NCBI GenBank assembly: GCA_963665555.2
Contig: OY762308.1
Location: 1,364,001-1,428,000, forward strand
Direction of reading: 5' to 3'
Source of the DNA: CAXXXW01 sp963665555
Lineage (GTDB): Bacteria; Pseudomonadota; Alphaproteobacteria; Thalassobaculales; Thalassobaculaceae
DNA length: 64,000 bases
The translations under genes and the position numbers were made by a program. Of this stretch, positions 52,951 through 61,624 are shown piece by piece. The notes beneath the pieces are model-generated. The model saw nothing but the letters and a program-made list of their open reading frames with translations. It did not search any database and was not told the DNA's origin. The stretch's first letter is position 1, and the number at the start of each line of letters is the position of its first letter.

Positions 52951-54219
52951 ATGCGTTGCGAATTCATCGCCATCGGCACCGAACTGCTGCTCGGCCAGAT
53001 CGTCAACTCCAACGCCGCCTGGATCGGGGAGCGGCTGGCGCTCGCGGGGATCGACTGCCACTACCACGTCACGATCGGCGACAACCGCCGGCGGATGACC
53101 GACACCATCCGCCAGGCCCTCGACCGGGCCGACGCGGTGATCGTCTCCGGCGGCCTCGGCCCGACCCAGGACGACATCACCCGCGAGGTCGTCGCCGAGG
53201 TCATGGGCGTCGAACTGGAGCGCGACGAGGAGATCGCGGCGCGCATCCGCGACCGTTTCGAGTCGCGCGGCCGCTTCATGAGCGAGAACAACCTGCGCCA
53301 GGCCGACATCCCCGTCGGCGGCGCGGCGATCCCGCAAATGCCGGGAACCGCGCCGGGCCTGGTCTGCCCGGTGGGCGACAAGGTGGTCTACGCCGTGCCG
53401 GGCGTGCCCTTCGAGATGCGCGCGATGGTCGGCGAAACCGTCATCCCGGACCTGCAGCGCCGCGCCGGCATGACGGCCGTCATCCGGAGCCGGGTGCTGA
53501 AGACCTGGGGGCAGACCGAGTCCGGCCTCGACGAGATGCTGACCGAACGCATGGCGGAGCTGGACCGCACCGGCCGCGCCACCATCGCCTTCCAGGCCAG
53601 CGGCATCGAGGGGCTGAAGGTGCGGGTGACGGTGAAGCAGAACACGGAAGAGGAGGCCGCCCGCGTGCTCGCCGAGGAGGAGGCGGCCGTGCGCGAGGTG
53701 ATCGGCCGCTACGTCTTCGGGACCGACGACGAGACGATGGAGTCGGTGGTGCTGGACCTGCTGCGCGAACGCGGGCTGACGCTGGCGGTCGCCGAGTCGG
53801 TGACCGGCGGCATGGTGGGGGCGCGGCTGACCTCGGTTCCGGGATCGAGCGACGTGCTGCGCGGCGGGGTCGTCGCCTACGCCAGCGACGTCAAGTTCGA
53901 CCTGCTCGGCGTGCCGGAAGGCCCGGTGGTGACGCCGGACGCCGCCCGCGCCATGGCGGAGGGCGCGCGCCGGGCGCTGAACGCCGATGTCGGCATCTCC
54001 ACCACCGGCGTCGCCGGGCCGGCGGAGCAGGAGAACCAGCGGGCGGGGACGGTCCATCTCGGCCTCGCGCTCGGCGACCGGATCGAGGCGCAGACCACGC
54101 ACCTGCCGGGCGACCGGGCGCGGGTGCGGGAGTACGGCGTCATCAGCCTGCTGAACTTCCTGCGGCTGCGCCTGCTCGGCCGCGACCCGAACACGCCCTT
54201 CGCCGGGCGGACGGGGTGA
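52951..54219 (+). CDS. cinA: CinA, NMN amidohydrolase / competence-damage protein
   Basis: A full-length two-domain CinA of 422 residues. The N-terminal MoCF-like domain has IGTELLLGQIVNSNA and VSGGLGPTQDDITREVVAEV near residue 67. The C-terminal PncC domain, beginning around residue 265, has VAESVTGGMVGARLTSVPGS and ISTTGVAGP and should deamidate nicotinamide mononucleotide. The usual AESCTGG Cys is Val here. GGAG precedes the ATG at 52951. It is the last gene of the run. Confidence 0.95.
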   Translation: MRCEFIAIGTELLLGQIVNSNAAWIGERLALAGIDCHYHVTIGDNRRRMTDTIRQALDRADAVIVSGGLGPTQDDITREVVAEVMGVELERDEEIAARIRDRFESRGRFMSENNLRQADIPVGGAAIPQMPGTAPGLVCPVGDKVVYAVPGVPFEMRAMVGETVIPDLQRRAGMTAVIRSRVLKTWGQTESGLDEMLTERMAELDRTGRATIAFQASGIEGLKVRVTVKQNTEEEAARVLAEEEAAVREVIGRYVFGTDDETMESVVLDLLRERGLTLAVAESVTGGMVGARLTSVPGSSDVLRGGVVAYASDVKFDLLGVPEGPVVTPDAARAMAEGARRALNADVGISTTGVAGPAEQENQRAGTVHLGLALGDRIEAQTTHLPGDRARVREYGVISLLNFLRLRLLGRDPNTPFAGRTG

Positions 54220-54248
54220 CGGCGCGGCGCCGGCCCCGGCCGCCGGCG

Positions 54249-54518
54249 CTACCCCTCGCCCGCGATCTCGGCGTTCCAGATCACCGAGCCGAGGACGAGG
54301 CCCCGGACGGTGACGTCCCGGTCGAGCCAGGCCTCGTAGCGCGGCGCCGCCTCGGCGGCGAGGTCCTCGACCCGGCCGGGCGCGCCGGCGCCGGCGGCGA
54401 CCAGCAGGTACTCCTCGCCCTCGTCCGAGACCAGGTGCACCGGCCCGCCCGTCGGAAGCTGGCCGTCGAAGAGCGGCAGCCGCATCGCCCGCCCGCGCCG
54501 CGTCTCGCGCCCGTCCAT
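54249..54518 (-). CDS. Small hypothetical protein
   Basis: An 89-residue protein with GGGGGAG 5 bases before the ATG. It has the segments GPVHLVSDEGEEYLLVAAGA and RYEAWLDRDVTVRGLVLGSV, suggesting a compact beta-rich fold. It is probably co-transcribed with the Sco gene, 30 bases upstream. I do not recognise the family. It has no signal peptide or membrane segment, so it is probably cytoplasmic. Confidence 0.65.
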   Translation of the reverse strand: MDGRETRRGRAMRLPLFDGQLPTGGPVHLVSDEGEEYLLVAAGAGAPGRVEDLAAEAAPRYEAWLDRDVTVRGLVLGSVIWNAEIAGEG

Positions 54519-54548
54519 CGCCGCTCCCCCGTTTCCGCCGCGCCGCGC

Positions 54549-55145
54549 CTACAGGGCCGCGCGGATCGCCTCGGCGAGCCGCTCCGGCGTTACGTCGTGG
54601 CCGAAATGGGCGAGGTAGCCGCCCTTCGGCGCCATCAGGTAGGTCAGCGCGGTGTGGTCCACCAGGTAGTCGCTCGCGCCCTCGGCCTCGACCTTCTGGA
54701 CATAGACCCGCCAGGCCTTCGCGGCGGCGGCCGCCTGCTCCGGCGTTCCGGTGAGGAAGCTGAAGCGGGGGTGGAAATGCTCGCTGTAGGCGGCCAGCGC
54801 CGCCACCGTGTCGCGCTCGGGATCGACCGTGACGAAGATCGGCTTCACGCGCGCGGCGTCCGCGCCCAGCAGGTCCAGCGCCCCGGAGATCGTCGTCAGG
54901 CCGGCCGGGCAGATGTCGGGGCAGAAGGTGTAGCCGAAATAGACCAGTTTGAGCGTCCCGGCGAAGTCCGCCTCGGTGACGGCGCGCCCGGTGTGGTCCG
55001 TAAGCCGGAACGGCCCGCCGACCAGGTCGCTCCCCTCCCCGCCGGCGTCGCGGCCCGCGCCCACGAGCCAGACCCCGGCCCCGGCCGAGGCGAGGAAGAC
55101 GACCGCCAGGCCGGCGATCAGGGCGAGGAAGGCGCGCTTGGACAT
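54549..55145 (-). CDS. SCO1/SenC copper-chaperone family protein
   Basis: A 198-residue thioredoxin-fold protein anchored by one N-terminal segment (LALIAGLAVVFLASAGAGVW). The copper-binding FCPDICPAGLTTISG near residue 76 has the CxxxC pair, and the later His lies in YLVDHTALTYLM near residue 162. It probably loads copper into the CuA site of cytochrome oxidase in the periplasm. No oxidase subunit gene is nearby. Confidence 0.94.
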   Translation of the reverse strand: MSKRAFLALIAGLAVVFLASAGAGVWLVGAGRDAGGEGSDLVGGPFRLTDHTGRAVTEADFAGTLKLVYFGYTFCPDICPAGLTTISGALDLLGADAARVKPIFVTVDPERDTVAALAAYSEHFHPRFSFLTGTPEQAAAAAKAWRVYVQKVEAEGASDYLVDHTALTYLMAPKGGYLAHFGHDVTPERLAEAIRAAL

Positions 55146-55247
55146 CGGCGGCGGGGCCTCGGAGGGACGGCGTTCGCCCGCCCGGTATGGCGCCTTCCCC
55201 CGCCCGCCGCCAGCCCCGTTTCGCCGCGGCGGCGCGCCCGCCGGGCG

Positions 55248-55928
55248 TCAGAGGACGAGCGCCAGGACGATTCCGGCCGCGCCCAGCGCGATCGTGGCGG
55301 CCAGCGCGAGGATGGCGTGCCTGTTGGCGCGCCGTTCCCTCCCGACCCGCTTGTCGACCTCCGGCCGCGCGTCGTCGAGCGTTCGCGCCATTTCGGAAAG
55401 CTCGACGAACATCTCCATCGCGGGCCGGGGATCGACCTCGTTGGGCGACGACGTCGTTTCCGCCAGGTTCCGGGCTTCCCTGGTTTTCTTCCGGATGCCT
55501 CCGTAGTCCGGCACGATGTCGGCCACGACGGTTGTCCTGTAATCCGAGTCGAAGTCTCCGATTTTCTCGAGGGCGAACAAAACGCCCGCCCAAGCGGAAA
55601 TACGTTTGGCCTGTCGGCAATGCCAGATCGCGCGTCGAAGCGCGTCGTCGTCGGCAAGCCCGCCGTTGTCGTCCAGGGCGTCGAGAAGGCGTCGGCCGGC
55701 GAGCCCCAGTTCCCGATGAGGGGAGATCTCGAAATCGGTCCCGAAGTTCGACACTTTCTCGACGAACGCCTCGGCTTCGATATATTCCCGGCGAAACCGC
55801 GCGATGGAAACCGGCTCCCCGGCGGAGCGATTGTCATCGGAATTTGTGTCGGCGGATCCGCTCAAGGGTCTTTTCCAAATCCGCGTCCGTCGAGGACCGG
55901 GGGGGCGCGGGGCGCCAAGGGTTTCCAT
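55248..55928 (-). CDS. Hypothetical tail-anchored membrane protein
   Basis: A 226-residue protein with no recognised domain. The first 40 residues are low-complexity; the middle is helical and charged (RFRREYIEAEAFVEKVSNFG and GLAGRRLLDALDDNGGLADD). One membrane segment, ILALAATIALGAAGIVLALV, closes the chain, as in a tail-anchored protein facing the cytoplasm. The start region overlaps the gene at 55834-56058 by 95 bases in another frame, which is unusual, so the true start is uncertain. Conserved function is unknown. Confidence 0.55.
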   Translation of the reverse strand: METLGAPRPPGPRRTRIWKRPLSGSADTNSDDNRSAGEPVSIARFRREYIEAEAFVEKVSNFGTDFEISPHRELGLAGRRLLDALDDNGGLADDDALRRAIWHCRQAKRISAWAGVLFALEKIGDFDSDYRTTVVADIVPDYGGIRKKTREARNLAETTSSPNEVDPRPAMEMFVELSEMARTLDDARPEVDKRVGRERRANRHAILALAATIALGAAGIVLALVL

Positions 55929-56058
55929 CGACAGCCATGGCGATTCGCCAAGCCGCCTCGCGATTCCGCGCTTCCACCTCCTCCGGCGATGGCGGCGCCG
56001 GGGGGATAAAGTTCCTCATTCCCTTCATCCACTCCCTGGCCCATTCGATCGGGTTCAT
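55834..56058 (-). CDS. Small hypothetical protein
   Basis: A 74-residue frame with GGGAGG 9 bases before the ATG. It begins MNPIEWAREWMKGMRNFIPP, has a Pro-rich patch, a helical segment VEARNREAAWRIAMAVDG and a charged end LEKTLERIRRHKFR. No signal peptide or membrane segment is seen. Its ribosome site is better than that of the overlapping 226-residue gene, which may be translated from the same message. The family is unknown. Confidence 0.5.
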   Translation of the reverse strand: MNPIEWAREWMKGMRNFIPPAPPSPEEVEARNREAAWRIAMAVDGNPWRPAPPRSSTDADLEKTLERIRRHKFR

Positions 56059-56344
56059 GGTCCGCGACCTCCCGGCGGCTTCCGTTCCGGCCTTGCCGTT
56101 ATACGCCGGCCGGGCGCGGAGCGCAAATTCGCCCGCGGCGCCGGCGTTCCGGCGCCGCGCCGCGCCTTCGCCGCCGAAAGGCCCCGGCGTCGCCCCGGAG
56201 CCGCCGGAACGCCGCCACGGTCGGCGGGTCCGATGGGGAAGGCCGCGCGCGGGCCTACCCGGCGGCGCGCGGGGTTGCTACAACCGGCGGCGAACGGGGC
56301 GGGGCCGGCCGCCGGCGCGCCGGCCCGACACGGAGGGACCGAAC

Positions 56345-56968
56345 ATGCTGACCATCCACGGACGCGACAACTCCTCGAATGTCCAGAAAGTCGTCTGGGC
56401 CTTGCGGGAACTGGAGACGCCCTACGAGCGGCTCGATGTCGGCGGCCCCTTCGGGATCGTCGACACGCCGGAGTACAAGGCGATGAACCCCAACTCCCGC
56501 GTGCCGACGATGGAGGAGGACGGCTTCGTCCTCTGGGAGTCGAACGCCATTGTCCGCTACCTCGCGGCAAGGGACGATTTGGGCGGCCTGTGCCCGGCCG
56601 ATCCGCGCGAACGCGCCGACGCGGACCGCTGGATGGACTGGCAGCAGACCACGGTGGCGCCCCAGATCACGCCGATCTTCCTGAACCTCGTGCGCAAGCC
56701 GGCGCCGGAGCGCGACCTCGCCGCCGTCGAGGCCGGCCGAGTGGGCATGGTCGCGACGATGGCGATCCTGGACGCGCGGCTGGCCGGGCGCGACTACGTC
56801 ATGGGCGGACGGCTCACCATGGCCGACATCCCGCTCGCCGTGATGGTCCGGCGCTGGCTGGAGCTGGTCGAGGACCGCCCGCCGACGCCGAATGTCGAGG
56901 CCTGGTTCGGGCGGCTGTCGGGGCGGGCGGCCTTCCGGGCCGCCGTCCTCGACATCCCGATGACCTGA
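56345..56968 (+). CDS. Glutathione S-transferase family protein
   Basis: A 207-residue GST. The N-terminal thioredoxin-like domain has NSSNVQKVVWALRELETPYE with the likely catalytic Ser, and the cis-Pro and glutathione-binding stretch NSRVPTMEEDGFVLWESNAI near residue 52. The helical C-terminal domain has GRDYVMGGRLTMADIPLAVM. The family is used for detoxification or as a lyase or isomerase partner. The transporter genes begin 26 bases downstream. Confidence 0.93.
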   Translation: MLTIHGRDNSSNVQKVVWALRELETPYERLDVGGPFGIVDTPEYKAMNPNSRVPTMEEDGFVLWESNAIVRYLAARDDLGGLCPADPRERADADRWMDWQQTTVAPQITPIFLNLVRKPAPERDLAAVEAGRVGMVATMAILDARLAGRDYVMGGRLTMADIPLAVMVRRWLELVEDRPPTPNVEAWFGRLSGRAAFRAAVLDIPMT

Positions 56969-56994
56969 CGGCCGGCGCGGCGGAGGCCGGGGAG

Positions 56995-58671
56995 ATGTTC
57001 GCGCGAATCCTCGCGGCGCTGGCCCTGGCGGCGCTGCTGGCGGCGGCGCCGGGCGGAGCCGGCGCGCGCGACCGGCTCACCATCGGGATGACCCAGTTCC
57101 CGTCCACCCTGAACCCGGTCATCGATTCGATGCTGGTGAAGTCCTACGTGCTGGCGATGGCGCGCCGCCAGATCAGCATTTTCGACCACGACTGGAAGAC
57201 GGTCTGCCGGCTCTGCACCGAACTCGCCACCTTCGAGAACGGCCGGGCCGAGGCGTTCGACCATGTGGGCGACGACGGCAAGCCCACCGGCGAGCGCGGC
57301 GTGCGCGTCCGCTTCACGCTGCGCGACGACGCCTTCTGGGGCGACGGCGTTCCGGTCACCGCGAAGGATGTCGTGTTCGCCTGGAAGGTCGGCCGGCACC
57401 CGGACACCGGCGTGGCCGACCGCCGCTCCTTCCTCGACATCCTCGACATCGAGGTCCACGACGACAAGAACTTCACGATCGTCAACCGCAAGCTCGACTA
57501 CCGCTACTACGCGATGAACGGGTTCGAGCTGCTGCCGGCGCACCTGGAGGAGCCGGCCTTCGCGGTCCCGCGCGAATACCGCCGCCGCACGCTGTACGAG
57601 ACCGACCCGGCGAATCCCGGCCTCTACAACGGCCCCTACCGGATCGCCGAGGTCGCGACCGGCGCCTATATCGTGCTGCGCCGCAACGAGGAGTGGCGGG
57701 GCAAGCGGCCGGCCTTCGAGGAAATCCAGGTCCGCGCCATCGAGAAGACGGCGGCGCTGGAGGCGCACCTGCTGTCCGGCGCGATCGACTACATCGCCGG
57801 CGAGGCCGGGCTGTCGCTGGACCAGGCGCTGGCCTTCGAGCGGCGCCACGGCGACCGCTTCGACGTGCTCTACAAGCCGGGCCTGATCTACGAGCATCTC
57901 GACGTCATGCTCGACAACCCGATCCTGGCGGATGTGCGCGTGCGCCGCGCCCTGGTCCACGCGATCGACCGTCAGGCGATCGCCGACCGGCTGTTCGCCG
58001 GCAAGCAGCCGGTCGCCCACAACAAGGTCCATCCGCTGGACTGGATGCACACGGACGACATCCGCGAGTACGACCACGACCCCGACAAGGCCCGGGCGCT
58101 GCTGGACGAGGCGGGATGGATGGCCGGCGCGGACGGCGTCCGGCGCAACGCGGCGGGCGAACCGCTGGCGCTGGAGATCATGACGACCGCCGGCAACCGC
58201 GTGCGCGAACTGGTCGAACAGGTGCTGCAGAGCTACTGGAAGGCGGTCGGGATCGAGGTCTCGATCCGCAACGAGCCGGCGCGGGTGCTGTTCGGCGAAA
58301 CGATCTCGAAGCGCCGGTTCACCGGGCTGGCGATGTTCGCCTGGCTCTCGGCGCCGGAGCACCTGCCGCGCACCACGCTGCATTCCGAGGCGATCCCGTC
58401 GGAGGAGAACGCCTGGGGCGGACAGAACTATCCCGGCTTCCGCGACGAGGAGATGGACCGCCTGATCGACGCCATCGAGGTGGAGCTCGACCGCGAGGAG
58501 CGCGGCCGGCTGTGGGCGCGCCTGCAGCAGATCTACGCCGAACGACTGCCGGCGATCCCGCTCTACTTCCGCTCCGACGCCTTCATCCTGCCGAAATGGC
58601 TGAAGGGCGTGCGGCCCACCGGGCACATGTACACGACCACCAACTGGATCGAGGACTGGCGGGCGGAGTAG
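56995..58671 (+). CDS. ABC transporter substrate-binding protein (peptide/nickel type)
   Basis: A 558-residue periplasmic receptor of family 5. It has a signal peptide (LAALALAALLAAAPG, cut near AGA) and begins with the family pattern LTIGMTQFPSTLNPVIDSML. Further on are FTLRDDAFWGDGVPVTAKDV near residue 106, NPGLYNGPYRIAEVATGAYI and RVRRALVHAIDRQAIADRLF. It should bring peptides or similar ligands to the two permeases encoded directly behind. No ATPase gene is in the window. Confidence 0.93.
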   Translation: MFARILAALALAALLAAAPGGAGARDRLTIGMTQFPSTLNPVIDSMLVKSYVLAMARRQISIFDHDWKTVCRLCTELATFENGRAEAFDHVGDDGKPTGERGVRVRFTLRDDAFWGDGVPVTAKDVVFAWKVGRHPDTGVADRRSFLDILDIEVHDDKNFTIVNRKLDYRYYAMNGFELLPAHLEEPAFAVPREYRRRTLYETDPANPGLYNGPYRIAEVATGAYIVLRRNEEWRGKRPAFEEIQVRAIEKTAALEAHLLSGAIDYIAGEAGLSLDQALAFERRHGDRFDVLYKPGLIYEHLDVMLDNPILADVRVRRALVHAIDRQAIADRLFAGKQPVAHNKVHPLDWMHTDDIREYDHDPDKARALLDEAGWMAGADGVRRNAAGEPLALEIMTTAGNRVRELVEQVLQSYWKAVGIEVSIRNEPARVLFGETISKRRFTGLAMFAWLSAPEHLPRTTLHSEAIPSEENAWGGQNYPGFRDEEMDRLIDAIEVELDREERGRLWARLQQIYAERLPAIPLYFRSDAFILPKWLKGVRPTGHMYTTTNWIEDWRAE

Positions 58672-58711
58672 CGCCCGCCGCCCCCGCCCGGCGCCGGGGA
58701 GCCGGCCCCCG

Positions 58712-59680
58712 ATGCTCCGCTTCGTCCTCGCCCGCCTCGCGCAGTCGGCGGCGGTGCTGCTGGGGATGTCCTTCGTGGTCTACCTGCTGCTCGGCCTGAT
58801 GCCGGGCGACCCGGTGGACCTGATGTTCGGGGCCGATCCCAACGTGACGGCCGACGACGTGGCGCGGCTGAAGGCGCTGCACGGGCTGGACCGGCCGATC
58901 GTCGAGCGTTACCTCGCCTGGCTCGCGGGCGCGCTGCAAGGCGATTTCGGCTATTCGCGGCTGTTCGCCAAGCCGGTCCTCGAAGTGCTCGGGCCGAGGC
59001 TGGCGAACTCCCTGGTCCTGATGGCGGCGGCGCTCGTTCTCGCGCTGGCGATCGCGGTTCCGGCCGGCGTCCGGGCCGCGCTCAGGCCGGGGTCGTGGAC
59101 GGACCAGGCGATCAACCTCGCCTGTTTCGCCGGGGTTTCGATCCCGCCCTTCTGGCTCGCGCTGCTGCTGATCCTGCTGTTCGCCGTGGCGCTCGGGGCG
59201 CTGCCGGCGGGCGGCATGTGGACCGTCGGCGACGGCGGCCCGCTCGACCGGGCGCGCCACATGGTGCTGCCCGTGCTGACGCTTTCGGCGGCCGCCATCG
59301 CCGGCTACACGCGGCACATCCGCGCGGCGACGATCGAGGCGCTGCGCGAGGACTACATCCGCACCGCGCGGGCCAAGGGCGTGCCGGAGGGGACGGTGCT
59401 GCGCCGCCACGCGCTGCGCAACGCGATGGCGCCGGTGGTGACCATCGCCGCGCTCGATTTCGGCGCGCTGTTCTCCGGCGCGCTCGTCACCGAGACCATG
59501 TTCGCCTGGCTCGGCATGGGCAAGACGATCTACGACGCGACGATGGGCAACGACTACAACCTCGCCCTGGTCGGCCTGCTGCTGGCGACGGCGGTGACGC
59601 TCGCCGCCAACCTCGTGGCCGACATCGCCTACGCCTGGCTCGATCCCCGGATCGTGTACCGGGCGGAGGGCGCGGCGTGA
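58712..59680 (+). CDS. ABC transporter permease (DppB type)
   Basis: A 322-residue inner-membrane subunit with about six segments. It starts with FVLARLAQSAAVLLGMSFVV, followed by the family's periplasmic region (GLDRPIVERYLAWLAGALQG). The coupling helix contacting the ATPase reads YIRTARAKGVPEGTVLRRHA near residue 215. The stop overlaps the second permease start (GTGA), so both are made together. Confidence 0.95.
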   Translation: MLRFVLARLAQSAAVLLGMSFVVYLLLGLMPGDPVDLMFGADPNVTADDVARLKALHGLDRPIVERYLAWLAGALQGDFGYSRLFAKPVLEVLGPRLANSLVLMAAALVLALAIAVPAGVRAALRPGSWTDQAINLACFAGVSIPPFWLALLLILLFAVALGALPAGGMWTVGDGGPLDRARHMVLPVLTLSAAAIAGYTRHIRAATIEALREDYIRTARAKGVPEGTVLRRHALRNAMAPVVTIAALDFGALFSGALVTETMFAWLGMGKTIYDATMGNDYNLALVGLLLATAVTLAANLVADIAYAWLDPRIVYRAEGAA

Positions 59681-60594
59681 GCGGGCGCGCGGGTCCGGGA
59701 TGGCGCGCCTGGCGGCGGTTCCGCCGCCATCCCTCGGCCGTCGCCAGCCTGGGCGTGCTGGCCGCGATGTCGGCGCTGGCGGCGGCCGCGCCGGCCCTCG
59801 AGGCGGCGCTCGGCCTGGACGCCGAGGCGGTGGACCTGTTCGCCCGGCTGGAGGGGCCGGGCGCGGCGCACTGGCTCGGCACGGACGAACTCGGCCGCGA
59901 CCTGCTGCTGCGCCTGCTTTACGGCGGCCAGGTCTCGCTGTTCGTCGGCCTGGCGGCGGCGGTGTGCGCGGCGGCGATCGGGACCGCGCTGGGGCTGGCG
60001 GCGGGCTATCTCGGCGGGCGGACCGACGCGCTGCTCATGCGTTTCGCCGACGGCGTGATCTCGCTGCCGCTGCTGCCGCTGCTGATCGTGCTCGCGGCCA
60101 TCGACCCGGCCAAGCTGGGCCTGCCGGAGGCCGCGGTCGCGTCGCGCTCCTACGACCTCTGGCGCATCGTCGTGCTGGTCGCGCTGGTGGGCTGGCCCGG
60201 CGTGGCGCGGCTGGTGCGGGCGTCGACGCTCGGCCTGCGCCAGCGCGAGTTCGTGCAGGCCGCCCGCGCCCAGGGGTTCGGGCCGGCGCGGATCGCGTTC
60301 CGGCACATCCTGCCCAACGCCGCCTCGCCGATCCTGGTGGCGTCCACGCTGGCGGTCGGCAACACGATCCTGTTCGAGAGCGTGCTGAGCTTCCTCGGCC
60401 TCGGCATCCAGCCGCCGGCGGCGAGCTGGGGGGCCATGCTGACCGGCGCGCAGGACCTGATCCACGAGGCGCCGGCGCTGGCGGTGTGGCCGGGGATGGC
60501 GATCTTCGTCGTCGTGATCGCGTTCAACCTGCTGGGCGACGGCTTGCAGGCCGCGCTCGACCCGCGTTCGGACGCCGACGCGCGGCGGCGCTGA
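59677..60594 (+). CDS. ABC transporter permease (DppC type)
   Basis: A GTG-started 305-residue permease, the partner of the DppB-like protein. The N-terminal part has FRRHPSAVASLGVLAAMSAL and the periplasmic HWLGTDELGRDLLLRLLYGG, typical of DppC/OppC. The EAA loop reads FVQAARAQGFGPARIAFRHI near residue 190. It ends 6 bases before the ribokinase-like gene on the opposite strand, so the operon stops here without ATP-binding subunits. Confidence 0.95.
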   Translation: MSGRAGPGWRAWRRFRRHPSAVASLGVLAAMSALAAAAPALEAALGLDAEAVDLFARLEGPGAAHWLGTDELGRDLLLRLLYGGQVSLFVGLAAAVCAAAIGTALGLAAGYLGGRTDALLMRFADGVISLPLLPLLIVLAAIDPAKLGLPEAAVASRSYDLWRIVVLVALVGWPGVARLVRASTLGLRQREFVQAARAQGFGPARIAFRHILPNAASPILVASTLAVGNTILFESVLSFLGLGIQPPAASWGAMLTGAQDLIHEAPALAVWPGMAIFVVVIAFNLLGDGLQAALDPRSDADARRR

Positions 60595-60600
60595 CGGCCC

Positions 60601-61515
60601 CTATCCGACCGGGACGGCGGGCGCGAGCCGGGGCAGCGCGCGGTCGATTTCCGCCGCCGTCGGCAGCCCGTCCTGCGCGCCCTCGCGCAGGCAGGCGAGG
60701 CCGCCGGCGACGCTGGCCCGGCGCAGCGCCTCCGGCGCGCGCGAACCGACGTCCAGCGCCGCCGCCAGCGCGCCGACGAAGGCGTCGCCCGCGCCCACCG
60801 TGTCCACCGGCGCGATGTCGAGCGCGCCGATCCGCCACGCGCTCCCGTCCGCCGCCGCCAGCACCGCCCCCGCGCCGCCGAGCGTGACCGCGCAGTCGAG
60901 CGCGTGGCGGCGCGCGAGGCTCCGCGCCCGGGAGAGCGCGTCGCCCACCCCGCCGGCCAGCGCCTCGGCCTCCACCTCGTTCGCGACCAGCGCATCGCAG
61001 GCCGAAACCGCCGCCGAGTCGAAGGCGCGCGCCGGCGCGAGGTTGAGCACGACCCGGCCGCCGGCGGCCCGCGCGCGACGGATCGCCGCCGCCGTCTCCT
61101 CCGGCCGGACCTCCATCTGGACCACCAGCGTCGCGCCGGGGCCGAGCGCGGCGCCGGGGATGTCGTCGGCGCGGGCCGCGAGATTTGCCCCGCTGGCGAC
61201 GACGATGCGGTTGTCGCCGTCGGCCTCGACCATCACCGCCGCCGTCCCGGTGGCGCCCTCGACCGCGCGCACCGCGCCCACGTCCACGCCCGCCGCCCGC
61301 AGCGCGTCGAGCACGGGCGCGGCGAAGGGGTCGCGGCCGACGCAACCGGCCATCGCCGTCTCCGCCCCGGCGCGCGCCGCCGCGACCGCCTGGTTGGCGC
61401 CCTTGCCGCCCGGCCGGAACTCGTAGCCGGGGCAGAGCACGGTCTCGCCGCGCGCCGGCGCGCGTTCGACGCGCAGGAACAGGTCGGCGTTCAGGCCGCC
61501 GAAAACCACGATCAT
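60601..61515 (-). CDS. PfkB family sugar kinase (ribokinase-like)
   Basis: A 304-residue ATP-dependent kinase. The substrate-binding GGKGANQAVAAARAGAETAM near residue 38 and the catalytic VDTVGAGDAFVGALAAALDV near residue 244 are both complete, with the Asp of DTVGAGDAF as the base. It begins VVFGGLNADLFLRVERAP, close to ribokinase. Substrate specificity (ribose, fructose, adenosine or other) cannot be fixed. It is divergent from the mannose-1-phosphate guanylyltransferase gene with about 110 bases between. Confidence 0.93.
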   Translation of the reverse strand: MIVVFGGLNADLFLRVERAPARGETVLCPGYEFRPGGKGANQAVAAARAGAETAMAGCVGRDPFAAPVLDALRAAGVDVGAVRAVEGATGTAAVMVEADGDNRIVVASGANLAARADDIPGAALGPGATLVVQMEVRPEETAAAIRRARAAGGRVVLNLAPARAFDSAAVSACDALVANEVEAEALAGGVGDALSRARSLARRHALDCAVTLGGAGAVLAAADGSAWRIGALDIAPVDTVGAGDAFVGALAAALDVGSRAPEALRRASVAGGLACLREGAQDGLPTAAEIDRALPRLAPAVPVG

Positions 61516-61624
61516 CCGCCGCCCCTTCCGCCGGACCGGGATTGCCGGTATAGGCTGGAGCCGCGACGGCCGCGGGTCAAGCGCGCGGCCGCGGCTCCGC
61601 CGGGAAGGCCGCGCCGAGGGGGCC

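Noticed and set aside
51286..55620. Minus-strand frame of 1444 residues across SMP-30, AroE, CinA and Sco genes
   Set aside because: It crosses several clear genes and is low-complexity, a composition artefact.
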